A DNA stretch of 64,000 nt from Dehalococcoidia bacterium (GCA_020853755.1 JADYYG010000017.1:62001-126000); one strand, 5' to 3'. Shown: positions 1 to 8,892, counted from the first letter of the stretch. Program-made: numbers and translations. Notes: a model not told the origin generated them from the letters alone.

Positions 1-393
1 GCCTTCGATACGGAGGACCAGTTGCTGTCCGTCTTCGAGATGGGCCTTGCTGATGAAATCGTGGGCGCCGAGCTTGAGCGCGGGGAGCGCGTCCCGTTCG
101 TTCTCGCCGCCCGTGAGGAGGACGACGGCGACGTCGTGGCGGTGCTCCCGAAGATGCTGGGCGAGTTCGCTGCCGCCTTCATTCCAGGTCGTCGAGTCGA
201 CGAGGGCGACATCGAAGATACCATCCGTGAGCAGTGAGACACCCTCGGCAACGGTGCGGGCGGCATGAGTGACGAACTCCCCTCCGGCCTGCAGGCACTC
301 ACGCACGCGGCGGACGTCTTCGACATCCGGGTCGATGATGAGAACCCGGAGAAGACGCCTGCGTTCGGCGATTGCTGCAGCTTTGGAAGGCAT
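1..393 (-). CDS. Response regulator receiver-domain protein (3' end outside window)
   Basis: The minus strand is open from an ATG at 393 to the window edge (131 codons, no stop). The translation is a CheY-like receiver domain. It has Asp21 at the start of the acidic pocket (VLIIDPD), the phospho-acceptor Asp66 in VALVDST, the switch Thr94 in VVLLTGG and Lys116 in FISKAH. The phosphorelay role is known for the family. Any output domain lies beyond position 1, so the response it drives cannot be told. No histidine kinase lies next to it in the window. Confidence 0.85.
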   Translation of the reverse strand, partial: MPSKAAAIAERRRLLRVLIIDPDVEDVRRVRECLQAGGEFVTHAARTVAEGVSLLTDGIFDVALVDSTTWNEGGSELAQHLREHRHDVAVVLLTGGENERDALPALKLGAHDFISKAHLEDGQQLVLRIEG

Positions 394-466
394 GGACACG
401 CTGATACCCCGTTGTCAGTATCGGCAGACGCTCGCCATAACTGGAGGGTCTTCGCGAAAATTCGTC

Positions 467-489
467 AGGCGGGCCGGTGGGGCCCGCCT
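467..489 (-). terminator. GC-rich hairpin terminator for the nitroreductase gene
   Basis: A perfect 9-bp stem (467-475 with 481-489) has a 5-base loop. It overlaps the stop codon of the minus-strand gene and is followed on that strand by a short A/T run (AATTTT). Confidence 0.6.
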
Positions 490-1147
490 ACCAGGGCTCC
501 CCATCGAAGCGGTCGCGGTGCACGAACTCGGTGACGGGCTTGCGGCGCAGCTTCGTGAGTCGCTTCACTGGGCGGCCCATCGGGATGATGGCGGCGACGG
601 CGATATGCGGCGGGAGGCCCAGCACTTCCTGCAGCCGCGGCTCTTCGGCGATGGGCATGGTGGTCAACGTACCGCCGTACCCTTCATTGTGCGCGGCGAG
701 GATGATGTTCCAGGCCAGCGGGTAAATGGACCCGCCCGTGACAAGGCCGACGCGCGGCAGGTACTGGTCGACAGATGCGACGACGCGCAGGTCCACCGCG
801 ACCACGATCACAACCGGTGCGCGCCGCACCGTTTCGAGCATGTACGACGGGATGCGCGTGGCGGCAATCGTTTCATCGGAGACGGCGGTCGGCACCCAGG
901 TGTTCCAGGGGTTCTCGCCGGCCCGCACCTGGGCGGTGTAACGCCGGGCCCCGGCGACGGTCATCTCGCTGATCGCGTCCTTCGTCGCCTGATCGCGGAC
1001 GACGATGACGTGGCCGCCCTGGCGGTTGCCGCCGCTGGGGGCAAAGCGGGCGTGGTCGAAGATCCTGGTCAGCACCTCATCGGGCACGGGGTCATCGGTG
1101 AATTCGCGGGCGGCGAATGCGGTGCGCATCACGTCGTACAGTTCCAT
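488..1147 (-). CDS. Nitroreductase-family flavoprotein
   Basis: A 219-residue protein of the FMN-dependent nitroreductase family, which reduces nitro groups, enones or similar acceptors with NAD(P)H. The N-terminal RTAFAAREF and RFAPSGGNRQGG segments match the family's FMN-phosphate-binding region, and the C-terminal half carries the glycine-rich NEGYGGTLTT segment. The frame stays open upstream to 1672, but ATG 1147 starts the recognisable domain. It is preceded after 6 bases by TACAAT (1159-1154 on the minus strand) with no ribosome-binding site, so a leaderless message is likely. The physiological substrate is unknown. Confidence 0.85.
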   Translation of the reverse strand: MELYDVMRTAFAAREFTDDPVPDEVLTRIFDHARFAPSGGNRQGGHVIVVRDQATKDAISEMTVAGARRYTAQVRAGENPWNTWVPTAVSDETIAATRIPSYMLETVRRAPVVIVVAVDLRVVASVDQYLPRVGLVTGGSIYPLAWNIILAAHNEGYGGTLTTMPIAEEPRLQEVLGLPPHIAVAAIIPMGRPVKRLTKLRRKPVTEFVHRDRFDGEPW

Positions 1148-1241
1148 GGCGGCATTGTAGGGCTGTGGCAGCGTAGGGATGGCCCGTCGCAAAGCCCGTT
1201 GGCGCTGCGTATAGTCGAACGCCAGCAGAGGAGGGATAGCT

Positions 1242-1772
1242 GTGGCAGCCACCGATTTCATGAAGCAGACCCTGGAGTTCGTCCACCGGGGGTTCCGCGG
1301 CGCGCCGGAGGGACTGACGCCGGAGCAGGTGCACTTCGTCCCGGAAGGGCAGTCGCACTCCATCGCCTGGTGCATGTGGCACGCGGCCCGCATCGAGGAC
1401 CTGTTCTTCCAGCAGATCTTCCAGGGCAAGCCGAGCGAGTGGGAGGCCGGCGGCTGGGCCGCGAAAACCGGACTCCCGGAGAAGGGCTTCGGCACAGGCC
1501 AGTCCACCGAGGACGCCGCCCAGATCCATTTCGGCGCGCTCGACGCCTTCCAGGGATACCAGGCGAAGGTCGCCGGGCTCTCGATGGCGTTCCTCGATTC
1601 GCTCGACGACGAGGGCCTGAAGCGCGAAGTGAAGCTGGGCGAGAAGACGGAGACCATCGGGGAGTCGATCAACCTCCACCTCGTGATTCACCTGAACGGG
1701 CACCGTGGCGAGGTGAACCTGCTCCGCGGCATGCAGGGTTTCAACCCTGTCCTCTTGAACCAGGGCGGCTAA
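1242..1772 (+). CDS. DinB/YfiT-like four-helix protein
   Basis: A 176-residue protein starting at GTG 1242, 7 bases after a strong AGGAGG site. It resembles the DinB superfamily: four helices with a histidine metal site. Candidate ligands lie in SIAWCMWHAARIEDLFF (about residues 42-58) and in the C-terminal HLNGHRGEV. The family includes thiol-dependent S-transferases and many proteins of unknown role. A second family member lies at 22874-23440, and the pair share the W-H-hydrophobic and H-x-x-G-H layout. Substrate not inferable. Confidence 0.65.
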   Translation: MAATDFMKQTLEFVHRGFRGAPEGLTPEQVHFVPEGQSHSIAWCMWHAARIEDLFFQQIFQGKPSEWEAGGWAAKTGLPEKGFGTGQSTEDAAQIHFGALDAFQGYQAKVAGLSMAFLDSLDDEGLKREVKLGEKTETIGESINLHLVIHLNGHRGEVNLLRGMQGFNPVLLNQGG

Positions 1773-1860
1773 TCGGGCAAGAGTCCTGTACCGTCGGCCA
1801 TTTCCGAATGGCGTTCGGATGTGCAATACTCCCGGCCGAGATACCTCGGAGGAATCAACA

Positions 1861-2157
1861 ATGGCACTCGAAGGAACCTGGAACCTGACCATGAACTCGC
1901 CGATGGGGCCGCGCCCCGTGAAGGCGGAGTTCACCACGAGCGGCAACGCCATCGGCGGCAATTTCGTCGGTGACGCCGGCACGAGCGCGGTCAGCGGCAC
2001 ACTCGAAGGTGACGCTGCCAACTTCTCGTCCACCGTGGCCGGTCCGATGGGCCAGCTCGAACTCAAGTTCAGCGGCACTGTCGCCGGCAACTCGATCTCG
2101 GGCAACGTCCAGTTTGGAGCATTCGGCAGCGGCACCTTCACCGGCGAAAAGGCCTAA
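1861..2157 (+). CDS. Small beta-rich protein of unknown function
   Basis: A 98-residue protein. ATG 1861 was chosen because CTCGGAGGA precedes it; in-frame codons back to 1819 have no such support. The sequence is built of short Gly/Ser/Thr-rich strands (GNAIGGNFVG, VSGTLEGD, SGTVAGNSISGNV, GSGTFTGE), which look like repeated beta-hairpins around a hydrophobic core, as in small lipocalin-like barrels. There is no signal peptide and no cysteine. No family recognised. Confidence 0.6.
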   Translation: MALEGTWNLTMNSPMGPRPVKAEFTTSGNAIGGNFVGDAGTSAVSGTLEGDAANFSSTVAGPMGQLELKFSGTVAGNSISGNVQFGAFGSGTFTGEKA

Positions 2158-2185
2158 CGACCGCTTCCGTCGCAACGACACCGGG

Positions 2186-2207
2186 GAGGCCGCCGCAAGG
2201 CGGTCTC
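2186..2207. terminator. Bidirectional hairpin between convergent genes
   Basis: A 9-bp stem (2186-2194 with 2199-2207, one G-U pair) with a GCAA tetraloop lies between the ends of the plus-strand gene at 2157 and the minus-strand gene at 2223. A pyrimidine run follows on the plus strand. Confidence 0.55.
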
Positions 2208-2222
2208 TTCGCGTTTCCGGAC

Positions 2223-3431
2223 CTACCCGAAGACGCCCTGCTCGGCGAGGCGGGCGACTTCGTCCTCGCTGAGTCCAGCGGCGGCAAGCGCTTCGGCGGT
2301 GTCCGCGCCCGCTTCCGAAGCCATGCCCCGGACGCGGACATCGGCGTCCCGGATGACGAACGGCGCACCGACGGTTTCGAACCGCCCGCCGGGAGTATCG
2401 AACGGCTGGAATGCGTCACGCGAGCGCAACGCGGGGTCGGCGACCACGTCCGGGAGCTCGGTCCGGGGCGCCCAGATGAGGCCGTGCGCATCGAGCTTCT
2501 TCGCCCAGTTCGCGAGGTCATCCTGGAGGAACGCGGCCTCGATGGCGGCGGCCAGCGCGCGGCCGTTCGTCCGCCGGGCGGCCATCGTCGCGCAGTCCGG
2601 GTCATCGGCCATCGAGGTCAGCCCCAGGGCGGCGCAGAGCTTCGGCCAGTAGGGGTCCGGCGTCATATGGACGAGCAGGATCCAGTTGCCGTCACGCGTT
2701 GGGTAGGTGTTGAAGAGTGGGTTATCTGGTGCGGTACGGTCCATCACCTTCGGCTGCGTCCCATCGACCAGTGTGCGCGAGAGGTCGGTGGCGATGGTAT
2801 ACGCGCCGGTCTGCTGGAGGCTGATTTCGACGACCTGGCCCTCGCCGGTGAGGTCCCGCAGGCGGAGCGCCGCAAGCGTGGCCGCAAGCGCGTTGATGCC
2901 CGTGGTGTGGTCACCCTGGGCGATGCGGCTGAGCACCGGCGGCGCGCCGGGGTGCCCGACGAGGCTCATGATCCCCGAGCGCGTCCAGAACGCGGAGAAG
3001 TCGAACCCTGGGCGCGCAGCATCGGGGCCGGTGATGCCGTAGCCGCTGACACTCACGTAGATCAGCCGGGGATTCGCCGCGAGCACCGCCTCGGGCGTCA
3101 GGCCGAACTTCTCCAGCCGTGGCGCCATGAAGTTCGTGAGGAAGACGTCGGCCTTCTCCAGCAGTCGAAGCAGCAACGACGGCCCGCCCGGCGCATCGAG
3201 GGCGATGGTGACCGACTTCTTGCCCCGGTTCTCCAGCTCGAACAGGAAGTTGAATGGCATGTTGCCGGGGCCGCCGGTGGGCACCACCCCGCGCATCACT
3301 TCGCCGCCGGGCGGCTCGATCTTGTAGACGGTCGCGCCGAGGTCAGCCATCAGCGCGCCAGCGGCCGGCGCGGCGACGTAGTTCGCGGCTTCGATGACGG
3401 TGATCCCGGAGAGTGGCGCGGTCACGGGCAT
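2223..3431 (-). CDS. CaiB/BaiF family III CoA-transferase
   Basis: A 402-residue protein of the family III acyl-CoA transferases, which move CoA between carboxylic acids through an aspartyl-CoA anhydride. The N terminus (LSGITVIEAANYVAAP, then ADLGATVYKIEPPGG) is the CoA-binding start typical of the family. The catalytic aspartate is present in RIAQGDHTTG (about residue 174). ATG 3431 is preferred to GTG 3440 because it fits the usual family start; no ribosome-binding site is visible for either. The substrate cannot be inferred. A divergent family member begins at 63485. Confidence 0.85.
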   Translation of the reverse strand: MPVTAPLSGITVIEAANYVAAPAAGALMADLGATVYKIEPPGGEVMRGVVPTGGPGNMPFNFLFELENRGKKSVTIALDAPGGPSLLLRLLEKADVFLTNFMAPRLEKFGLTPEAVLAANPRLIYVSVSGYGITGPDAARPGFDFSAFWTRSGIMSLVGHPGAPPVLSRIAQGDHTTGINALAATLAALRLRDLTGEGQVVEISLQQTGAYTIATDLSRTLVDGTQPKVMDRTAPDNPLFNTYPTRDGNWILLVHMTPDPYWPKLCAALGLTSMADDPDCATMAARRTNGRALAAAIEAAFLQDDLANWAKKLDAHGLIWAPRTELPDVVADPALRSRDAFQPFDTPGGRFETVGAPFVIRDADVRVRGMASEAGADTAEALAAAGLSEDEVARLAEQGVFG

Positions 3432-3523
3432 ATTCAGCACCGTTGGGCTGAAAGAGGAAAGAGCGAGCGCCAGACCGCCGTCACCGGTTGGAGATGGTTT
3501 GCCTGGCTCGTACGATGAGCGGC

Positions 3524-4324
3524 ATGGAGTCCGACCCAGCCCTCTTCCGCCTGACGTACACCAAGCTGGAGACCTTCTACGGCTGCCGGAAGCGGTACTG
3601 GTTCTCGTACGTGAGCCAGGAAGACTGGCCGCCGCAGAAAGAGAGCCCGGCGTCGCTCATCGGCAACGGCGTCCACCGGGCGATGCAGAAGCTCTGCGAA
3701 ACGGGCGACCCTCGCGACGGTGAGCACGAACTCGAGCTCTACCTGCGGATGCCGTCTCACGCCATTGCCGGGCCGGGAACCGAGCACCACACGCTCGCCT
3801 TCGAGATCTACGCGAACGGCGTGAAAGCGCACGAGTCGATCGCGAGCGAGGACCGCTTCGCCGAAATCGACACATGGGTGCCTTCGAAGACCCGCGGCAT
3901 CACCGTCCGCGCCAAGGTGGACCGCGCAGACCGGCTCGGGCCCGACCGCTGGCAACTGATCGACTGGAAGACGGGAAAGTTCGACCTCGATGACAAGGTC
4001 GACCGCCAGCTCGATATGGCTCACCTCGTCCTGCGAACGGGGAGGCAGCTCCCGCATGCAGCAACGGTGCGGGCCATCGGCTGGAACCTGCGCAGCGGCC
4101 AGCAGCGCGTTCGCGAACTCACCCGCGATGACGCCGTGCGCACCGTCGACTACCTGATGCGCGTGGTGCAGACCATCGCGGCAACGATCGAATGGGTTGC
4201 CACGCCCGGCCCGGCGTGCACCTTCTGCGACTGGCGCGACCGCTGCGTTGAGGCGGCACAGGTGGCCGAAACGGGCATCGACTGGCTCGACGAGGACTGG
4301 GAGCGCGCCCAGGACCCGTTCTAA
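3524..4324 (+). CDS. Stand-alone PD-(D/E)XK nuclease with 4Fe-4S cysteines (Cas4/AddB-like)
   Basis: A 266-residue protein with the RecB-family nuclease fold. Visible elements are His51 in GNGVH, Asp133 in AKVDRAD and the DWKTGK motif (Asp147, Lys149), plus a C-terminal CTFCDWRDRC (Cys232, 235, 241). With Cys21 in YGCRKRYW this is the four-cysteine arrangement that closes an iron-sulfur cluster in Cas4 and AddB nucleases. TACGAT at 3511-3516 ends 7 bases before ATG 3524, which supports that start as leaderless. No cas genes, CRISPR repeats or helicase lie nearby. A role in DNA end processing is inferred. Confidence 0.8.
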   Translation: MESDPALFRLTYTKLETFYGCRKRYWFSYVSQEDWPPQKESPASLIGNGVHRAMQKLCETGDPRDGEHELELYLRMPSHAIAGPGTEHHTLAFEIYANGVKAHESIASEDRFAEIDTWVPSKTRGITVRAKVDRADRLGPDRWQLIDWKTGKFDLDDKVDRQLDMAHLVLRTGRQLPHAATVRAIGWNLRSGQQRVRELTRDDAVRTVDYLMRVVQTIAATIEWVATPGPACTFCDWRDRCVEAAQVAETGIDWLDEDWERAQDPF

Positions 4325-4337
4325 ACGAACGCCTGCG

Positions 4338-5360
4338 TCAGATCGTCCGGACGCCGCCGCCGGTGTAGCTGTTGTGGGCAGCGTCGATGACGCGCATGTA
4401 GCGCACACCATCGGCGAAGCTGGTCAACTTCACGGGCGCGCCGTCGCGGATCGACGCCACGAAGTCCTCCTCCACCTTCCATCCGCGGTCGGTGCCGGCA
4501 TCGGGGGTGACCTCCGCGGGCTGGCCGCCGTGCGGATGGATCACCGCCGTGTCGCCCATCCTCCAGCGCAGCGTGGCTTTCGAACCGAAGACCGTGATGG
4601 TGCTGGCATCCCCGCCGGCCGCGACTGAACTGAAGTGGTACGTGATGCGAGCCCCGCGGGCGAGGTGGCCCGTGACCACGTAAACGTCGGGCACCGTGAC
4701 CTCAGCTTCGGCGCCCGTTTCCGTATCGAGCCGCCGGGGCACGACGATGTCGCCGCTGGCGAGGACATCGCGGTGGTCGCCCAGCCAACGCTGGATGACC
4801 TCGACGAAGATTCCGAACATCATCACGTTCTTGCCCGAATAGTCGGCCCGCTGGCGCCAGTGGAGCGGCACGGAAGCATCGAGCGAGGATCCGTTGAGCA
4901 GCGTGACGGCAACTTCGAGCACGTCACCGAGCGCCCCTTCGGCGATGAGCCGTGTGATCGTCGGGCCGAGGCGGAAATCGAACGGCGCAGGGACGAGCTG
5001 GGAGACGAGGCCCGGGTTCCGTTCGCTCGCGGCAAGCATGTCTTCGGCGGCCTCGAGGTCGGTCGCCATGCGCGCTTCGCAGAGCACGTGCTTGCCCGCT
5101 TCGAGCGCCATGATCGTGAACTCGCGGTGCTTGTACGGCCACGTCCCGATGCAGACCGCATCGATGTCCGGTGACGCGCAAAGCGCTTCCGGCGAACTGA
5201 AGACCGTAGCGATGCCGAACTGGTCCGCAATCCGTCGCGAACTCGCCTCAGTGCGGTTGGCGACCCCGGTGACGTCGACGCCCGGGCAGCGCCGGAAGCC
5301 GGGAATGTGCTGGCTGGCGGTGTTCGCGCCCGCCCCGATGAGGCCGATTCGGAGTGCCAT
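4338..5360 (-). CDS. Gfo/Idh/MocA-family oxidoreductase
   Basis: A 340-residue NAD(P)-dependent dehydrogenase-like protein. The N-terminal Rossmann motif GLIGAGANTASQ, the DVTGVANRT strand end and the ICGTW/KHVLCE-type segments (IGTWPYKHRE, GKHVLCEARM) are typical of the family, which oxidises or reduces sugars, inositols and related polyols. ATG 5360 directly precedes the dinucleotide fold and has a GGAG site about 9 bases upstream, so the longer frame to 5441 was rejected. In the common EKP motif the lysine is replaced here (CEARMATD), so catalysis in the usual way is uncertain. Confidence 0.8.
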   Translation of the reverse strand: MALRIGLIGAGANTASQHIPGFRRCPGVDVTGVANRTEASSRRIADQFGIATVFSSPEALCASPDIDAVCIGTWPYKHREFTIMALEAGKHVLCEARMATDLEAAEDMLAASERNPGLVSQLVPAPFDFRLGPTITRLIAEGALGDVLEVAVTLLNGSSLDASVPLHWRQRADYSGKNVMMFGIFVEVIQRWLGDHRDVLASGDIVVPRRLDTETGAEAEVTVPDVYVVTGHLARGARITYHFSSVAAGGDASTITVFGSKATLRWRMGDTAVIHPHGGQPAEVTPDAGTDRGWKVEEDFVASIRDGAPVKLTSFADGVRYMRVIDAAHNSYTGGGVRTI

Positions 5361-5670
5361 CGAAAGCTCCAGGAAACAAGTGGGGAGAAGGCTAGCAGGC
5401 CGCGATCTCCGCCGTCCAAGGCTCATGAGCGCGGCCCGCATCCCCGAACGGCGTTCGAGTGTAACGGGGTGACATAGGGGAACAGGCAGGCTGAAAACCG
5501 GGTGAAACCCTCACTGACGGGCGCGCAGAGGGTTGGTTTACTGCGAAAACGCGGTGGTATGCTGTGGTTTCGGTGCAGGCGGGGGCCTTACCGGGATCGA
5601 ACGATTCGGGTAGGGGTGCATTGCCCTCAGCCTTCCCGTGTCCATTCCTGGCAGCAAAGGACGGTCCGTT
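5361..5670. promoter_or_regulatory. Divergent intergenic region with a candidate promoter
   Basis: About 310 bases separate the oxidoreductase (minus) and the pseudophosphatase/propeller gene (plus). No coding sequence is convincing here. TATGCT at 5558-5563 is a candidate -10 for the plus gene, which would leave a leader of about 100 bases ending in an AAAGGA ribosome-binding site. A GGAG site for the minus gene lies just upstream of 5360. No operator-like palindrome was found. Confidence 0.35.
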
Positions 5671-8142
5671 TTGACCGAACCCCTCCAGGTTGGCCAGTTC
5701 GCCATCGTTGATGGAGAGCCGGTCGACCGGGGGCCGAACGCCGGAGTCTTCCACGGCAAAGGCCCCGCCGACGACCGCGCAGAGCTGTTCATCCTTGCCG
5801 AAGGCACGACGCCCGCGGGCGAAGCCTTCGCCGGCCACGTGATCTCCGCGCTCGGGCACTCCTTCGCCAGCCTCGACATGAGCCTGACCGGCTCGCTCCG
5901 CCGCCTCTTCGTCGAAGCCGAACACGCGCTCGAAGACTGGAACCGCAAGAGCATTGCCCAGCACCGGGTCGCCCTCGGGATGAGCGCATTCGGACGGCGC
6001 GGCGCACAGGCAGTGCTCGCCCAGGCCGGACCTTCGGCGGCGTACCACCTCCATCGCGGCACGGTGACCGGCTACTTCGCCGAGTTCCAGCACGCCGAGC
6101 CCCTTGGCCACGCGCCGGCGCAACCGCAACTCACGAAGCTCGACTTCGACGACGACGACCGCCTGCTGCTCATCTCCAGCCCGGCGCTTCGGGAGGTCGA
6201 CGAAGACCTCCTCACCGGCATCCTCCAGCTCCCCGCCGACCAGGTGCTGCCGGACCTCTACCGGCGGGTGCAGGAGATGCGGCATGTCACGGTCGTCCTC
6301 GTGACCGGCCCGGCGAAGCACGCCACCCGCACGAACGGCGGCGACGCCGAGGACGAAGTGGTCATCGATGCCACCTCGACTCGCCACCCGGGTGACGAAG
6401 AGACCTACCAGCCGAGCCTGTTCATCGAAAGCGACGAAGGGACCGCGGCCCGCGACGCCCGTTCGCAACTCCTCGACATCACGCCCCGGCGACCCATCGA
6501 AGTGGTCATCCCGGCCGTAGTCGAACGCGCACCAGCGCCGCTCCTCCGGGTCGCCGGCGAATCCAGCCAGTCACTCACGCGGATCGCGGCGGAGGGTGCC
6601 GCCCGGGCAGCCCGCTCCCGCGCCGCAGTCGCCACCATCGCCGCCGAATCCCAGGCAGCGCGGAGGCCGGCCTGGCGTGTGTCCGAAGCTCCCACTCCAG
6701 CGTCCGCATCGGCAGCCCCTGCGAGCGCCAGCTTCGAAGCCAACGGCACACCGGCCGGCCCACGCGAAAAGAAGGCGCAAAGCTTCTCTCGTGGCCTCGT
6801 CCCGAACGCAGGCCCGGTGGCGGCGCCGGAACTGCTGACCGAAGACCTGCCAATGGTCGACACGATGGCCTCGGCCACGCGGGCGCGAAACAGCAGCAGC
6901 GCGCCACTCGCCGAGGCGCTGGCGAACGAATCCGGCGCGGCCATCGCCGGCGGCGCCCCTCTCGTGCGGCCACGGCACAACATGGGCGGCCGCTGGAAAG
7001 GCGGCGGCGCATTCGGCAACCGCAGCGCCCTCGGCAGCCAGCTCCCGCCCACGTGGATGGTCAGCCTTGGCGTGCTTGCCGTGTTACTCCTTATCGCGGG
7101 TATCGTGACCGTCCCGCGCATGCTGAACCAGGACAACCACGGGCGCGTCCAGGCGCTGGTCGACGGTGCGCAGGAGCGCATCACCGGCGCAGCTTCGAAG
7201 TCCGAGCCCGGCGCGAAGCGCGAGATGCTCTCCGAAGCCCAGGCCATGCTCCTCGAAGCGCGCGACCTCGGCGGCGGCAGCCAGGCGGACCCGCTCCTCA
7301 CCCAGGTGACCGGCTCGCTCGCCGTCCTCGATAACGTGAAAGCCCCGAAGTCGGTGGAGACGGTCGCTTCGCTCGAACAGTTCGGGACGAAGCCGGTCGC
7401 CGTCAGCCGGCTGGCGCTTTCGGCTGACAATGCCTACCTGCTCGATGTGAACTCCGCCCAGGTGGTGCGCGTCCCCCTCGCGGGCGGCGAACCGGCCAGC
7501 GTCTACATCGAAAACAAGGACCTCAAGCAGGCGAAGCCGGTCTCCATCGCCCAGCTCGACCAGAGCGACCTCGGCGGGCCGGTGCTGCTCATCGCTGATA
7601 CCGCCAACCACCTCTGGGCCTACTCCCCGGCGAACGGCCTCGACCTGCTGGCGTTTGCCGCGCCGGCGAACCTCGCGGTTTCGGACATCGCCGTCTTCGG
7701 GCGCGACCTCTACGTCCTCGATGCCGCAAAGACGACCGTCTACCGCTTCTCCCAGACGGCGGACGGCTTCCCCAACGCGCCGGTGAAGGCACTGGCCAGC
7801 AGTGACCTCGCGAACGCCCGCCGCCTGATGGTGGACAGCGAAGTGGTGACCGCGGACGCCGACGGCACGCTCCATCGCTTCATTACTGGGCAGGTCGCGC
7901 TCACACTCTCCCAGGCGGGGATCGACAAGCGTCTCGTGGTCCCGGAGGCAGCACAACCGATATCGAAGAACGAGCTAGCGCTGCTCGATTCGGCGAACGA
8001 CCGGGTCGTCGTCCTGACGCGGGATGGAACGTTCGACCGGCAGTACCGCGCGAAAGAGTTCACCGGCGCCACGGCCTTCGCGATGCGCGACGGGCAGGCG
8101 TTCGTCTACGCGGGTTCACAGCTGCGGCGAGTCGTGTTCTAA
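5671..8142 (+). CDS. Degenerate PP2C-like domain - membrane anchor - beta-propeller protein
   Basis: About 823 residues. TTG 5671 was chosen because AAAGGACGG sits upstream; GTG 5638 is the alternative. Residues 1-215 follow the PP2C phosphatase outline (LFILAEGTTPAGEAFAGHV, later DDDRLLLISSPALREVDED). However, the metal-binding Asp-Gly-x-Gly-Gly is replaced by Glu-Gly-Thr, and the second aspartate (usually SDG) by SSP, so catalysis is unlikely. An Ala/Pro-rich linker follows. One membrane segment lies near residues 460-482 (WMVSLGVLAVLLLIAGIV). About 270 further residues contain repeats such as VVRVPLAGGEPASVY and LLIADTANHLWAYSP, resembling NHL/WD-type blades. The orientation is probably phosphatase-like part inside and propeller outside. 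Confidence 0.6.
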   Translation: MTEPLQVGQFAIVDGEPVDRGPNAGVFHGKGPADDRAELFILAEGTTPAGEAFAGHVISALGHSFASLDMSLTGSLRRLFVEAEHALEDWNRKSIAQHRVALGMSAFGRRGAQAVLAQAGPSAAYHLHRGTVTGYFAEFQHAEPLGHAPAQPQLTKLDFDDDDRLLLISSPALREVDEDLLTGILQLPADQVLPDLYRRVQEMRHVTVVLVTGPAKHATRTNGGDAEDEVVIDATSTRHPGDEETYQPSLFIESDEGTAARDARSQLLDITPRRPIEVVIPAVVERAPAPLLRVAGESSQSLTRIAAEGAARAARSRAAVATIAAESQAARRPAWRVSEAPTPASASAAPASASFEANGTPAGPREKKAQSFSRGLVPNAGPVAAPELLTEDLPMVDTMASATRARNSSSAPLAEALANESGAAIAGGAPLVRPRHNMGGRWKGGGAFGNRSALGSQLPPTWMVSLGVLAVLLLIAGIVTVPRMLNQDNHGRVQALVDGAQERITGAASKSEPGAKREMLSEAQAMLLEARDLGGGSQADPLLTQVTGSLAVLDNVKAPKSVETVASLEQFGTKPVAVSRLALSADNAYLLDVNSAQVVRVPLAGGEPASVYIENKDLKQAKPVSIAQLDQSDLGGPVLLIADTANHLWAYSPANGLDLLAFAAPANLAVSDIAVFGRDLYVLDAAKTTVYRFSQTADGFPNAPVKALASSDLANARRLMVDSEVVTADADGTLHRFITGQVALTLSQAGIDKRLVVPEAAQPISKNELALLDSANDRVVVLTRDGTFDRQYRAKEFTGATAFAMRDGQAFVYAGSQLRRVVF

Positions 8143-8216
8143 CCGGCCGCATCGTCCGGCTCTGGTCTTTCCCTCGGATAGGCAAGCGAACGACGCCGTG
8201 GCATACTAAACCGGCC

Positions 8217-8666
8217 GTGAGCCAGGTGACTTCAACCGAAATAGCAGATTTGACAGGTTCGCAGGGGCTCACGCTGCGCGCGCCGAGCCGGAGCCGCCTC
8301 GTGCGCTGGGCGTTCATCGCGCTCGGGTCCCTGCTGGTGGCCATCGGCGTGCTGGGGATCTTCCTCCCGTTGCTGCCCTCGACCGTGTTCTTCCTCATGG
8401 CTCTCGGCTGCTACGGCAAGAGTTCGCATTCGGCCTACCGCTGGATGACGACGAACCGGCTGTTCGGCCAGAGCCTCCGCGAGTACCGCGAAGAGAAGGG
8501 CGCCACGCTCGGGACGAAGGTGGTTTCGCTCCTCTGGCTGTGGGGCGGCATCGGCCTGAGCGAGTACTTCATCGACAACCTCTGGATCCGGCTGGCGCTT
8601 ATCGCGATTGCCCTTGGGGTGTCGGCGCACCTGGTGTTGCTGCGCACGATTCGCCGCCCGGCCTGA
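8217..8666 (+). CDS. DUF454 (YbaN-type) inner-membrane protein
   Basis: A 149-residue membrane protein. The family core is clear: a first hydrophobic segment with GVLGIFLPLLPSTVFFLMA, then a short RWMTTNRLFGQSLREYRE stretch, then two further membrane helices. DUF454 proteins are small inner-membrane proteins of unknown function. The start is GTG 8217; CATACT at 8202-8207 is a plausible -10, and no ribosome-binding site is seen. Roughly 35 N-terminal residues precede the first helix. Confidence 0.8.
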   Translation: MSQVTSTEIADLTGSQGLTLRAPSRSRLVRWAFIALGSLLVAIGVLGIFLPLLPSTVFFLMALGCYGKSSHSAYRWMTTNRLFGQSLREYREEKGATLGTKVVSLLWLWGGIGLSEYFIDNLWIRLALIAIALGVSAHLVLLRTIRRPA

Positions 8667-8781
8667 ACTCTCCGGCGCCCGCACCGAAGCTTTCGCTGCA
8701 GCCCCGCGGGCGGGGATCTGTGCCCTGGTCGTCCTGTTTCGGGCTTTCTCAACAATTTCTGAAATCCCTTGATTTACCCAC

Positions 8782-8809
8782 TTGACAAGCGTTTTAGGAG
8801 GAGTACTTT
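8782..8809 (+). promoter_or_regulatory. Candidate strong promoter of the 8.8-9.2 kb transcript
   Basis: A consensus -35 TTGACA (8782-8787) is followed after 16 bases by TACTTT (8804-8809), an imperfect -10. The interval also contains AGGAGG (8797-8802), which could serve a 12-codon TTG-initiated frame at 8808-8846 if transcription starts further upstream. Confidence 0.45.
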
Positions 8810-8892
8810 GGATAAGGACAGAGTGATTCCGAGCTGCCCGAATTGAAGAGGTTCGGGAAACCGGCAGGGTCACAGGCGCAGGAGGTTGCGAA

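Noticed and set aside
269..1888. A 539-codon open frame on the plus strand across the nitroreductase and DinB genes
   Set aside because: It runs antisense to a clear nitroreductase, has no recognisable domain, is Arg/Gly/His-rich as shadow frames in high-GC DNA are, and overlaps the DinB gene in another frame.
3524..4324. CRISPR-Cas adaptation gene (cas4)
   Set aside because: No repeat array, cas1 or cas2 anywhere in the window; the fold alone does not place it in CRISPR.
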